Assembly: GCA_900546735.1 (NCBI GenBank)
Contig: URDW01000048.1
Coordinates: 1-13,317 of the forward strand
Source of the DNA: an uncultured Oscillospiraceae bacterium
GTDB lineage: Bacteria > Bacillota > Clostridia > Oscillospirales > Acutalibacteraceae
DNA length: 13,317 nucleotides
Direction: 5' to 3'
This document shows positions 1 through 6,901 of the stretch, one piece after another. The position numbers were made by a program, and so were the translations under genes. Every line of letters begins with the position of its first letter. Positions within the stretch are counted from its first letter, which is position 1. The notes beneath the pieces are model-generated. The model had not been told where the DNA came from. It saw nothing but the letters and a program-made list of their open reading frames with translations, and ran no database searches.

Positions 1-11
1 ATAAGAGACAG
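1..11. other. Residual Tn5/Nextera mosaic-end adapter at the left edge
   Basis: The first 11 bases, ATAAGAGACAG, equal the 3' end of the Tn5 transposase mosaic end AGATGTGTATAAGAGACAG used in tagmentation libraries. The right edge carries the same element in inverted orientation, as expected for a tagmented fragment. These bases are almost certainly not genomic. An 11-base match alone could be chance, but its position at the very edge and the partner at the other end make that unlikely. Confidence 0.9.
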
Positions 12-21
12 GACGAATGCT

Positions 22-50
22 ATTATACTAAAATAAAAAGTAAAAATCAA
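22..50 (-). promoter_or_regulatory. Candidate sigma-A promoter pointing out of the window
   Basis: Read on the minus strand there is TTGATT (45-50), a 17-base spacer and TATAAT (22-27), in AT-rich DNA. It would drive a gene to the left of the window, divergent from the dehydrogenase. Because the genomic sequence stops at about base 12, no target gene can be seen. Confidence 0.45.
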
Positions 51-91
51 GTCAAACTTTAAACTTTTTCAGATGAAATGCCCAAAACGCC

Positions 92-121
92 ATTACATTT
101 TTTGTGAAAATGTGCTATAAT
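92..121 (+). promoter_or_regulatory. Promoter of the dehydrogenase-carD unit (extended -10)
   Basis: TATAAT at 116-121 is preceded by TGC at 113-115, an extended -10 element. A weak -35 (ATTACA 92-97 or TTACAT 93-98) lies 17-18 bases upstream. Transcription would start near 128. This argues against the in-frame TTG at 124 as a start and for TTG at 175. Confidence 0.6.
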
Positions 122-174
122 TATTGTTGTTAAGTTGCTTGACGATCTGTTGCAAAGAAATTGGGTGTGTTTTT

Positions 175-1092
175 TTGAAGTTATTGTTAACAGGTGCATT
201 TGCTTATACAGATGCGCAGCTGCAGGCGATAGAAGCACTTGGCTACACGCCGGTGTTTGTGCAGGAAGAACGCTGTGCGCTGGATGTAGACTGCAAGTCG
301 TTTGACGCAGCCGTATGCAACAGTTTGTTTTTGTACAACGATATTGCTTTGTTTGAAAATTTGAAGTTTGTACAGCTCACAAGCGCAGGGCTCGATCGGG
401 TGCCGCTGGAGTATATGCACGATCATGGAATTTTATTGCGCAATGCCTGCGGTGTGTATAGTGTGCCGATGGCGGAGTGGGTCGTGCTTAAGCTTTTGGA
501 AATTTACAAAGCGTCTGCCCGGTTTTATGCCAATCAGCAAGCCCGTCTTTGGCAAAAGGAACGCGGCCTTTTGGAACTGTGCGGCAAAACCGTTTGCATT
601 GTGGGGTACGGCAGCGTTGGCCAGGCGGTGGCTGTGCGGCTCAAAGCATTTGGCTGCCGTGTGCTTGCTGTAGATCAAAAGCTGTCAGTGGCAGATGAAT
701 CGATCGACGGCTTGTATTCGGTCGAACAGCTGGATGCGGCTTTGGCGCAAAGCGACGCCGTTGTTTTGACTTTGCCGCTTACCAAAGAGACGTACCATCT
801 GTTTGATGCAAAAAGGTTTTCCGTCATGCGTGCCGGCTCCGTATTTATTAATGTGGCGCGCGGCGGGCTTGCGGACGAGCAGGCGCTGATTTCTGCACTG
901 CAAAGCGGTGTTTTGAAAGGGGCGGCGCTCGATGTGTTTGAAAATGAACCGCTTTTTGCCGACAGTCCTTTATGGAAGCTGGACAATGTGCTTCTTTCCC
1001 CGCACAACAGCTTTGTTTCTGAACAGACGCAGGGGCGTCTGTTTGAACTGATTTATACCAATCTGCGTGCGTTTGCGCGCGGTGAACTTTAA
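175..1092 (+). CDS. D-isomer-specific 2-hydroxyacid dehydrogenase, NAD(P)-dependent
   Basis: This 305-residue cytoplasmic oxidoreductase belongs to the D-2-hydroxyacid dehydrogenase family, which interconverts a 2-oxoacid and a D-2-hydroxyacid with NAD(P)H. The Rossmann motif GYGSVG is at 144-149, with D167 at the end of the second strand suggesting NAD preference. The catalytic triad is visible as R229 (NVARGG), E258 (FENEPL) and H277 (SPHNS). The substrate cannot be told from sequence. I start it at TTG 175 (MKLLLTGAF). The frame is open back to TTG 124, but the extended -10 at 116-121 puts that codon upstream of the transcription start. The ribosome binding site is weak (GGGTG near 163). 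It ends 15 bases before the carD-like gene, so the two probably share a transcript. The length is slightly short for the family, but no core motif is missing. Confidence 0.88.
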   Translation: MKLLLTGAFAYTDAQLQAIEALGYTPVFVQEERCALDVDCKSFDAAVCNSLFLYNDIALFENLKFVQLTSAGLDRVPLEYMHDHGILLRNACGVYSVPMAEWVVLKLLEIYKASARFYANQQARLWQKERGLLELCGKTVCIVGYGSVGQAVAVRLKAFGCRVLAVDQKLSVADESIDGLYSVEQLDAALAQSDAVVLTLPLTKETYHLFDAKRFSVMRAGSVFINVARGGLADEQALISALQSGVLKGAALDVFENEPLFADSPLWKLDNVLLSPHNSFVSEQTQGRLFELIYTNLRAFARGEL

Positions 1093-1107
1093 TTTGGAGG
1101 TGTTTTT

Positions 1108-1632
1108 TTGTTCAGGGAAGGAGATCTGGTGCAGTACGGCGTGAACGGCGTTTGCAAAATCACGCAGATCTGTGAAGAAAATTTTTGCGGTAAAAAAGAG
1201 ATGTACTATATTTTGACGCCGGTCACGCGCAGCAACAATACCGTTTATGTGCCGCTTTCCAACGAGGCGCTGGTGGGTAAAATGCGCCGTATTTTGCAGC
1301 CGGAGGAGATCTATGCCATCATAGACGCCATGCCGGATGAAAAAGCCGACTGGATCGAAGATTCGGCTGCACGCAAGGAAACGTTTCGCACCATTTTGAA
1401 AAGCGGCGATTGCTTTCGCATTATGAAAATGATCAAGTCTCTTTATCTGCACAAGCAGGAGCTTCTGGAAAACGGAAAAAAGCTGCACGCCGGTGACGAG
1501 CAGCTCTTTCGTGAAGCGGAAAATATTTTGTATGAGGAATTTGCGCTTGTTTTGCACATTCAAAAGGACGAGGTCGTGCCGCTGATCGCCAAAAAGCTTG
1601 ACCGTCAGTCGCGTGAAAAAGCACTCAGCTGA
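1108..1632 (+). CDS. CarD/CdnL-family RNA polymerase-binding transcription regulator
   Basis: The protein has 174 residues. The N-terminal part (about 1-60, beginning FREGDLVQYGVNGVCKI) matches the Tudor-like RNAP-interacting domain shared by CarD, CdnL and the transcription-repair coupling factor. It is followed by YYILTPV and a string of charged helices (about 85-170), as in the DNA-contacting C-terminal domain of CarD. Family members bind the RNAP beta subunit and stabilise open complexes, often at rRNA and growth-linked promoters. Translation starts at TTG 1108, set by GGAGG at 1096-1100 seven bases upstream. It lies 15 bases after the dehydrogenase and probably shares its transcript. Its end overlaps the end of murI on the other strand by 8 bases. 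The family call is firm; target promoters are unknown. Confidence 0.9.
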   Translation: MFREGDLVQYGVNGVCKITQICEENFCGKKEMYYILTPVTRSNNTVYVPLSNEALVGKMRRILQPEEIYAIIDAMPDEKADWIEDSAARKETFRTILKSGDCFRIMKMIKSLYLHKQELLENGKKLHAGDEQLFREAENILYEEFALVLHIQKDEVVPLIAKKLDRQSREKALS

Positions 1633-2407
1633 TTTTGGCCATGGCTTCCAGCCGGCCGAGCAGCTGGTGAAAATACGCTTTTTCTTTATCGGAATCTGCA
1701 GGTCTGCCGGAAAAGTAAAATTCGGCAGACCTTTTGTTTTGCTCCAAAAGGCCATTTTGCGTCAGCACGTTTTTAAGCTGCCTGGCCGTGCCGTCGCAGC
1801 CGTCTACAAAGCGAATGTGCGCCGGCAGGATCTGGCGCAGCGTGTCTTTAAAATAGTTAAAGTGCGTGCAGCCAAGCACGAAAGCCGAGTAGTTTTCAGA
1901 TGCAAACGGGGCAAGCGCTTCTTTTAGATAGGCGTGTACGGCGGGCGAGTCAAATTCGCTGCGCTCGGCAAAGGTGACAAGGCCGCCAAGTGCGATCAGG
2001 TCGGTCTCGTGGTGCAGATCGACCCGCTCGATCAGGTCGTGCAGCTTTTTTTCGCGTATGGTGACCGGTGTGGCGCTGACCAAAATGCGCTTGTGGTTTT
2101 TTTCTTCCACAGCCGGCTTTACGGCCGGTTCCATGCCGATGATCGGCAGCGTGTGCACACCGCGCAGGTATTTGGCGGCCACGCTTGTGGCGGTGTTGCA
2201 GGCGATCACAATGGCTTTGGCGTCTTTTGCGATCAAAAAGTCCACGGCCCGGCGCGCAAACGCCAAAATTTCATCGTTGCTTTTTTCGCCGTAGGGTACA
2301 TGGTCCGTGTCTGCGTAATATATAAACTCTTCATTCGGCAGCATTTCCATGGCTGTCTGCAGTACGCTCAGCCCGCCGATGCCGGAATCATAAAAACCGA
2401 TCTTCAT
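1625..2407 (-). CDS. murI: Glutamate racemase
   Basis: This 260-residue cofactor-independent racemase interconverts L- and D-glutamate in the cytoplasm, supplying D-Glu for the peptidoglycan stem peptide. The diagnostic DSGIGG motif is at 7-12. The two catalytic cysteines are C70 (ACNTAT) and C180 (GCTHF), one in each half of the pseudo-symmetric fold. Length matches the family (about 255-285). The ATG at 2407 is preceded by GACGAGG as ribosome binding site. The gene is convergent with the carD-like gene, with an 8-base overlap of the stop regions, and divergent from the GH3 gene. Nothing key is missing. The weakly related aspartate racemase family is unlikely given DSGIGG and overall length. 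Confidence 0.95.
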   Translation of the reverse strand: MKIGFYDSGIGGLSVLQTAMEMLPNEEFIYYADTDHVPYGEKSNDEILAFARRAVDFLIAKDAKAIVIACNTATSVAAKYLRGVHTLPIIGMEPAVKPAVEEKNHKRILVSATPVTIREKKLHDLIERVDLHHETDLIALGGLVTFAERSEFDSPAVHAYLKEALAPFASENYSAFVLGCTHFNYFKDTLRQILPAHIRFVDGCDGTARQLKNVLTQNGLLEQNKRSAEFYFSGRPADSDKEKAYFHQLLGRLEAMAKIS

Positions 2408-2435
2408 CTTTTCGCCTCGTCAGATTGTTAGGATT

Positions 2436-2464
2436 ATTATAGCGCATCCGGCCTGTATTTTCCA
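2436..2464 (-). promoter_or_regulatory. Candidate murI promoter
   Basis: On the minus strand TATAAT lies at 2436-2441, about 30 bases upstream of the murI ATG. The -35 at 17-base spacing is poor (TGGAAA, 2459-2464). The -10 is convincing; the -35 is not. Confidence 0.4.
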
Positions 2465-2544
2465 TAAATTTTTTCATTTGGGCAGCAGATGGGCGCTCTA
2501 TTTAGAATTTGTTTATTTTTTTGTTCTTTTCTGCTAAAAAATCT

Positions 2545-2572
2545 TTGCAAATCGCTTTTTATATTGTATAAT
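2545..2572 (+). promoter_or_regulatory. Promoter of the GH3 glycosidase gene
   Basis: TTGCAA (2545-2550), a 16-base spacer and TATAAT (2567-2572) fit a sigma-A promoter. Transcription would begin near 2579, giving a leader of about 57 bases. The leader contains a small imperfect hairpin at 2581-2598. The ribosome binding site AAAGGAG is at 2624-2630, five bases before ATG 2636. Confidence 0.6.
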
Positions 2573-2635
2573 AATGAAAACCGCCCTTTTGGGAGCGGAA
2601 ATTTGTAAACACCCCACCATTTGAAAGGAGTTTTT

Positions 2636-5095
2636 ATGAAGCATCCTGAAATCGTCAGCCAGATGCCGCTGGAAGAAAAGGTCCGTCTGGTTTCCGGCAA
2701 AGACTATTGGCATGCCAAAGGTTCAGAAAAATTCGGCCTGCCGGTGATCATGCTGACCGACGGCCCGCACGGGCTCAGAAAACAAAATCCCAACCCCTCG
2801 AAAGAGGACAAGAAGATCGGCCTGGGCAATTCTGTGCCGGCCACCTGCATGCCGCCGGCTGCCACCAATGTGTGTGCTTGGGACCCGGCGCTTGTTTACA
2901 AAATGGGACAGGCGCTTGCCGATGAGTGTATTCATGAGAAGGTGTCGGTCATTCTCGGCCCCGGCGCCAATATCAAGCGTTCACCGCTTTGCGGCCGTAA
3001 TTTTGAGTATTTTTCTGAGGATCCGTACCTGGCCGGTAAAAATGCCGCTGCACTGATCAACGGCATCCAGTCCAAAGGCATTGGTGCGTCGCTGAAGCAT
3101 TTTGCCTGCAATTCGCAGGAAGCTTTCCGCATGGTCGTCAATGAGGCGATCGATGAACGCGCAATGCGTGAACTGTACCTTGCCCAGTATGAGATCGCGG
3201 TGAAGGAGTCGCAGCCGTGGACGGTCATGAACGCCTACAACCGCTTAAACGGTACATATTGCTCGCAAAGCGAATGGCTGCAGCAAAAGGTGCTGCGCGA
3301 CGAGTGGGGCTTCAAGGGCCTGATCGTCACCGACTGGGGCGCCAGCGTGGACCGCGTGGAGGGCGTGAAATACGGCACCGATCTTGAGATGCCGAGCTCT
3401 GGCGAATACAATACACAGAAGCTGATCGACGCCGTACAAAACGGCACGCTGCCGGAAGCAGATCTGGATGCCCGCGTAGACAACGTGGTCGAACTGATTT
3501 TAAAAGCGAAAGAAACGCTTGAAAACGCAAAGGATGAATGCGATTACGACCGCAACCATGAGGTGGCGCGCGAAGTGGCCGAGGGCTCTATGGTGCTTCT
3601 GAAAAACGACGGCGCTGTTCTGCCGCTGAAAAAGGGCGCGCGTCTTGCTGTGATCGGTGAAATGGCCAAGTCGCCGCGCTACCAGGGCGCCGGTTCGTCG
3701 GTCATCAACCCAACGAAGATCGACAATGCGCTCGACAGCCTGAAAGCGCTCGGCTTTACCTGCGATTTTGCACAGGGCTATAAAAAAGGCGTGGACCAGC
3801 GCGATGATATCCTTGTTAAAGAGGCAGTCTCCAAGGCCAAAACAGCCGATGTGGCGATCGTTTTTGCCGGCCTGACGGAAGAATTCGAGGCGGAAGGCTA
3901 TGACCGCCAGTCGATCGATATTCCGCAGTGCCACAACGACCTGATCGAAGCAGTCAGCGCCGCCAACGAAAACACCGTGGTCGTTCTGGCAGGTGGCTCC
4001 GTTATGCGCATGCCGTGGATCGGCTCTGTAAAAGGCGTTTTGCATTCGCTGCTCGGCGGCCAGGCCGGCGGCAGCGCCGTGGCGCGCCTGCTGACCGGTG
4101 CGGTGAACCCAAGCGGCAAACTGGCAGAGACGTATCCGCTTTCGCTGGAGGACAACCCGACCTGGGGCAATTACCCGGGCAAGGTCGCCAGCGAACATAA
4201 AGAGAGCGTCTATATTGGCTACCGTTATTATGACACCGCGAAAAAAGACGTGCTGTTCCCGTTTGGCTATGGCTTGTCCTACACGCAGTTTGCATACAGT
4301 GACCTGCAGCTTTCTGCGGCCAAGATCCAGGACACGGACGAGGTCACGGTCACGTTTAAAGTCAAAAATACCGGCAGTGTGGACGGCGCAGAGGTAGCGC
4401 AGCTCTATGTAAAAGACACAGAGTCCACGATTTTCCGCCCGGAAAAGGAACTGAAGGGTTACCAAAAAGTCTTCCTGAAAGCCGGCGAGGAGCAGGTGAT
4501 CACGCTGACGCTTTCCAAGCGTGCCTTTGCTTTTTACAATGTAAATCTTGGCGACTGGCAGGTAGAAAGCGGTAATTTTGAAATTCTTGTGGGCGCCTCC
4601 AGCCGCGACATCCGCCTGCAGGCGGATCTGACCGTGGAAAGCACCTGCACAGCCGAGATCCCGGATTATCACAAGACGGCGCCGTCTTATTACACGGCCG
4701 ATGTGCAGAATATCAGCGACCAGGAATGGAGCGCGGTCTATGGCGAACTGCCGTGCCGCACAGTCGACACCAGTGCGCCGATCACGATCTACAACTGCCT
4801 GGACGATGCGCGCCACACAAAGTGGGGCGGCCGCATCTGCCGGCTGATTTCCGGCATCATGAGCAAGTTCGGCAGTGCCGAAAACGGCGACGGCAAAATG
4901 CTGCAGGAAATGGCGCTGCAGATCCCGATCCGCAATTTTGTCGCCATGTCCATGGGCGTGTTCAGCGAAAAAATGGCCGAAGGCCTTTTGCAGATCCTGA
5001 ATGACGACCAGAGCTCGGGTAAAGGTCTTTGTAAGATCTTGGCCGGCATTCCGCATGCGCTGGCAAACCTGAAACCGCTGCTCAGTGCCATTTGA
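2636..5095 (+). CDS. Glycoside hydrolase family 3 beta-glycosidase (beta-glucosidase-like) with extra C-terminal domain
   Basis: This 819-residue retaining beta-glycosidase probably releases glucose or a related sugar from short beta-linked oligosaccharides or plant glycosides. The N-terminal barrel spans about 1-300, with LTDGPHGLR (40-48), KHF (154-156) and the nucleophile D233 in VTDWGA. The second alpha/beta domain (about 315-550) holds the likely acid/base, E420 in AEGYDR (E418 is nearby). A fibronectin-III-like domain follows at about 565-668, with KNTGSVDGAEVAQLYV. About 150 further residues (670-819) are not part of the usual three domains; see findings. There is no signal peptide, so the enzyme is cytoplasmic and needs imported substrate, which fits the symporter 120 bases downstream. 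AAAGGAG at 2624-2630 sets ATG 2636 as the start rather than the in-frame TTG 2621. Exact substrate (glucoside, xyloside or other) cannot be read from sequence. Confidence 0.92.
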   Translation: MKHPEIVSQMPLEEKVRLVSGKDYWHAKGSEKFGLPVIMLTDGPHGLRKQNPNPSKEDKKIGLGNSVPATCMPPAATNVCAWDPALVYKMGQALADECIHEKVSVILGPGANIKRSPLCGRNFEYFSEDPYLAGKNAAALINGIQSKGIGASLKHFACNSQEAFRMVVNEAIDERAMRELYLAQYEIAVKESQPWTVMNAYNRLNGTYCSQSEWLQQKVLRDEWGFKGLIVTDWGASVDRVEGVKYGTDLEMPSSGEYNTQKLIDAVQNGTLPEADLDARVDNVVELILKAKETLENAKDECDYDRNHEVAREVAEGSMVLLKNDGAVLPLKKGARLAVIGEMAKSPRYQGAGSSVINPTKIDNALDSLKALGFTCDFAQGYKKGVDQRDDILVKEAVSKAKTADVAIVFAGLTEEFEAEGYDRQSIDIPQCHNDLIEAVSAANENTVVVLAGGSVMRMPWIGSVKGVLHSLLGGQAGGSAVARLLTGAVNPSGKLAETYPLSLEDNPTWGNYPGKVASEHKESVYIGYRYYDTAKKDVLFPFGYGLSYTQFAYSDLQLSAAKIQDTDEVTVTFKVKNTGSVDGAEVAQLYVKDTESTIFRPEKELKGYQKVFLKAGEEQVITLTLSKRAFAFYNVNLGDWQVESGNFEILVGASSRDIRLQADLTVESTCTAEIPDYHKTAPSYYTADVQNISDQEWSAVYGELPCRTVDTSAPITIYNCLDDARHTKWGGRICRLISGIMSKFGSAENGDGKMLQEMALQIPIRNFVAMSMGVFSEKMAEGLLQILNDDQSSGKGLCKILAGIPHALANLKPLLSAI

Positions 5096-5160
5096 CCCAG
5101 TGGCGCGAATGTGCGAATTTCTCAAAAATATTATGCTGCAGTAGAAAAAAATTATTTAAT

Positions 5161-5189
5161 TTGACATGTGTCTATCGCTCATGTATAAT
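5161..5189 (+). promoter_or_regulatory. Perfect-consensus sigma-A promoter of the symporter gene
   Basis: TTGACA (5161-5166), exactly 17 bases, then TATAAT (5184-5189): both hexamers match the consensus fully. Transcription should start near 5196, leaving a leader of only about 20 bases that carries the ribosome binding site AAAGGGGG (5201-5208). It allows the transporter to be expressed separately from the upstream GH3 gene. Confidence 0.85.
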
Positions 5190-5215
5190 GGTAGTATTTG
5201 AAAGGGGGATCTCGG

Positions 5216-6829
5216 GTGAGCAAAAAAAATAAAACACTTGTTTACAGCAACACCTACACACCAAAAGAAAGAAATATGTATCTGCTCGGCATGCTTGGTC
5301 AGAACATGATCTACAACATTGTCTCCACAGGTCTTTATTTCTACTTCCAAAACGTTATCTTCGTGCCGGCGATGGCGCTCGGTATCATCATGGCCATCGG
5401 CCGTGTATGGGACGCGATCAACGACCCGATCATGGGCACGATCGTGGACCGCACGCATTCCAAATGGGGCAAATGCCGGCCGTATCTGATTTTTGCACCG
5501 GCTGTTATCGGTATTATTACGATCCTTTGCTTCTGCAACGGCATCTATACCCAGGCCTCTCCGACCGGTCAGGTGCTGATCCTTGTGTGGATGGCCGTTG
5601 GCTATCTGATGTGGGACATTGCTTTTACAGCGGCAGACGTTCCGCTTTGGGGCATTACCGCACTGATGACAGACAGCGAGAAAGACCGTTCCAAGATCCT
5701 GGCGTTTGCGCGTATCGCGGCCGGTATCGGCGGTATTATGGTCCTGATCACCACGATCGGCCAGGCGATCGGCGGTCTGTTCCAGAAGGGTATTGACACG
5801 ACGGACACAGTAGCTATGAACAACGCCATGCAAAAGGGCTTTGTGCTTACGGCCGTTGTCTGCACAGTCATTGGCACGCTTTTGTTCCAGTGTGCGGCTT
5901 ATACCAAAGAGCGCGTGTCGCAGACGGAAGAACGCCACACCCTGATTGAAAACATTAAACTGATGTGGCAGAACAAGCCTTATCGTCAGATCCTCATCTC
6001 CAGTATTCTGCGTGCACCGCTGCAGCTGCTGATGATCGTGGCTATGACACTGCTTACATATTATTTCGGCAATGGCAACATGATGACGGCGCTTCTGCAG
6101 CTTGTCATTATCGGCGGCGCTGTGTTCGGCGGCCAGTTCGGCGCTATGGCGCTTGTGCCGAAGATCATTGAAAAAGTCGAAAAGAAAACCTTCTATAACG
6201 CATGCAGCCTGATCGGCGCCATTCCGTTTGTGCTGATTTTTGTTGTCTATAGCTTGGCCGACCCGGCTAAGGGCGGTCTTGACCAGCCGCTGTGGCTTGC
6301 CATTGCTTTCTTTGTGTTCCTGCTTGCCGGTGCGTCTATGGGTGCGGTCAATGTAATGCAGTCCGTCATGATCGCCGACTGCGTGGACTATGAAGAGTAT
6401 GTCAACCCGAAGGGCATCCGCCCCGACGGCATCTTCTTCTCCGGCCAGTCTTTCTGCACCAAGCTTGGTGCCGGTATTGCCACCATCATCAGCTCGCTGG
6501 TCTATGAATATGTTGGCTACAGCGACTCCAATGTAGAGGCAATGGTCAATGCGCTGAACAACGGCGCAAACTTTAAAACGGATTATGAGCCGTATGCGGC
6601 CGCTATGATGTTCCTTGTGTCCATTCCGCCGGCCATCGGTCTTCTGCTTTCCGTCATCCCCACCATCAAGTACGCTTTGAGCGACAAAGAGCATGCCCGT
6701 ATTTTGGAAGAACTGAAAGTGCTGCGTGCACAGCGTGCCGCTGCAAACGGCGAAACTGTGCCGGCTGCCGATACGGCCGCCGAAAGCGCACCTGTTCAGG
6801 ACGATGCACAGGACAATAAAAAAGAATAA
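5216..6829 (+). CDS. Glycoside-pentoside-hexuronide (GPH) family sugar:cation symporter
   Basis: This 537-residue membrane protein of the MFS-like GPH family (relatives MelB, XylP, GusB, LacS) would import a glycoside with Na+ or H+. The family signature is clear: DAINDPIMG near 67-74 with D66, D70 and D78, then the loop KWGKCRPYL (83-91). IADCVDYEEY lies at 386-395, followed by a conserved GIRPDGIFFSG stretch. About twelve hydrophobic segments can be traced up to about 488. The last 49 residues are a hydrophilic, Ala- and acid-rich tail, much shorter than and unlike the LacS IIA domain. The start is GTG 5216, fixed by AAAGGGGG at 5201-5208; the in-frame TTG at 5198 lies upstream of that site. 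The adjacent cytoplasmic GH3 enzyme suggests a beta-glycoside substrate, which is inference from context. Confidence 0.9.
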   Translation: MSKKNKTLVYSNTYTPKERNMYLLGMLGQNMIYNIVSTGLYFYFQNVIFVPAMALGIIMAIGRVWDAINDPIMGTIVDRTHSKWGKCRPYLIFAPAVIGIITILCFCNGIYTQASPTGQVLILVWMAVGYLMWDIAFTAADVPLWGITALMTDSEKDRSKILAFARIAAGIGGIMVLITTIGQAIGGLFQKGIDTTDTVAMNNAMQKGFVLTAVVCTVIGTLLFQCAAYTKERVSQTEERHTLIENIKLMWQNKPYRQILISSILRAPLQLLMIVAMTLLTYYFGNGNMMTALLQLVIIGGAVFGGQFGAMALVPKIIEKVEKKTFYNACSLIGAIPFVLIFVVYSLADPAKGGLDQPLWLAIAFFVFLLAGASMGAVNVMQSVMIADCVDYEEYVNPKGIRPDGIFFSGQSFCTKLGAGIATIISSLVYEYVGYSDSNVEAMVNALNNGANFKTDYEPYAAAMMFLVSIPPAIGLLLSVIPTIKYALSDKEHARILEELKVLRAQRAAANGETVPAADTAAESAPVQDDAQDNKKE

Positions 6830-6855
6830 TTTCCTTTTTCCGATTGGAATTCTGC

Positions 6856-6894
6856 AAAAAGAAAGATCCGGCTTAATGCCGGATCTTTCTTTTT
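6856..6894. terminator. Two-way intrinsic terminator between symporter and 170-residue gene
   Basis: A perfect 17-bp inverted repeat (arms 6856-6872 and 6878-6894) surrounds a 5-base loop TTAAT. The arms run from A-rich outside to a GC core (GATCCGGC), so each strand ends in a U-run after the stem. It serves the symporter on the plus strand and the convergent gene ending at 6902 on the minus strand. Confidence 0.92.
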
Positions 6895-6901
6895 GTGTTT
6901 C

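Noticed and set aside
970..1755. A 261-codon minus-strand open frame across the dehydrogenase, carD and murI ends.
   Set aside because: It crosses three real genes on both strands, with no domain and a Phe/Lys/Arg-heavy composition.
2545..2562. A possible CcpA cre site over the GH3 promoter (TTGCAAATCGC).
   Set aside because: The spacing between the AA and CG parts is one base too long for the cre consensus and the right half is not symmetrical.
2581..2598. A small hairpin CCGCCC-TTTT-GGGAGCGG in the GH3 leader.
   Set aside because: The stem is short and imperfect (bulged), and no U-run or anti-terminator partner follows, so I do not call it an attenuator or riboswitch.
3500..5125. A 541-codon open frame antisense to the GH3 gene.
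   Set aside because: It lies fully opposite a gene with clear GH3 motifs, has an odd His/Arg/Val-rich composition and no ribosome binding site. It is a by-product of GC-rich codon use.
5156..6694. A 512-codon open frame antisense to the symporter.
   Set aside because: The predicted protein is rich in His, Asp, Asn and Arg with no domain, which is typical of the reverse of a membrane protein gene. The plus-strand gene has the promoter, ribosome binding site and family motifs.
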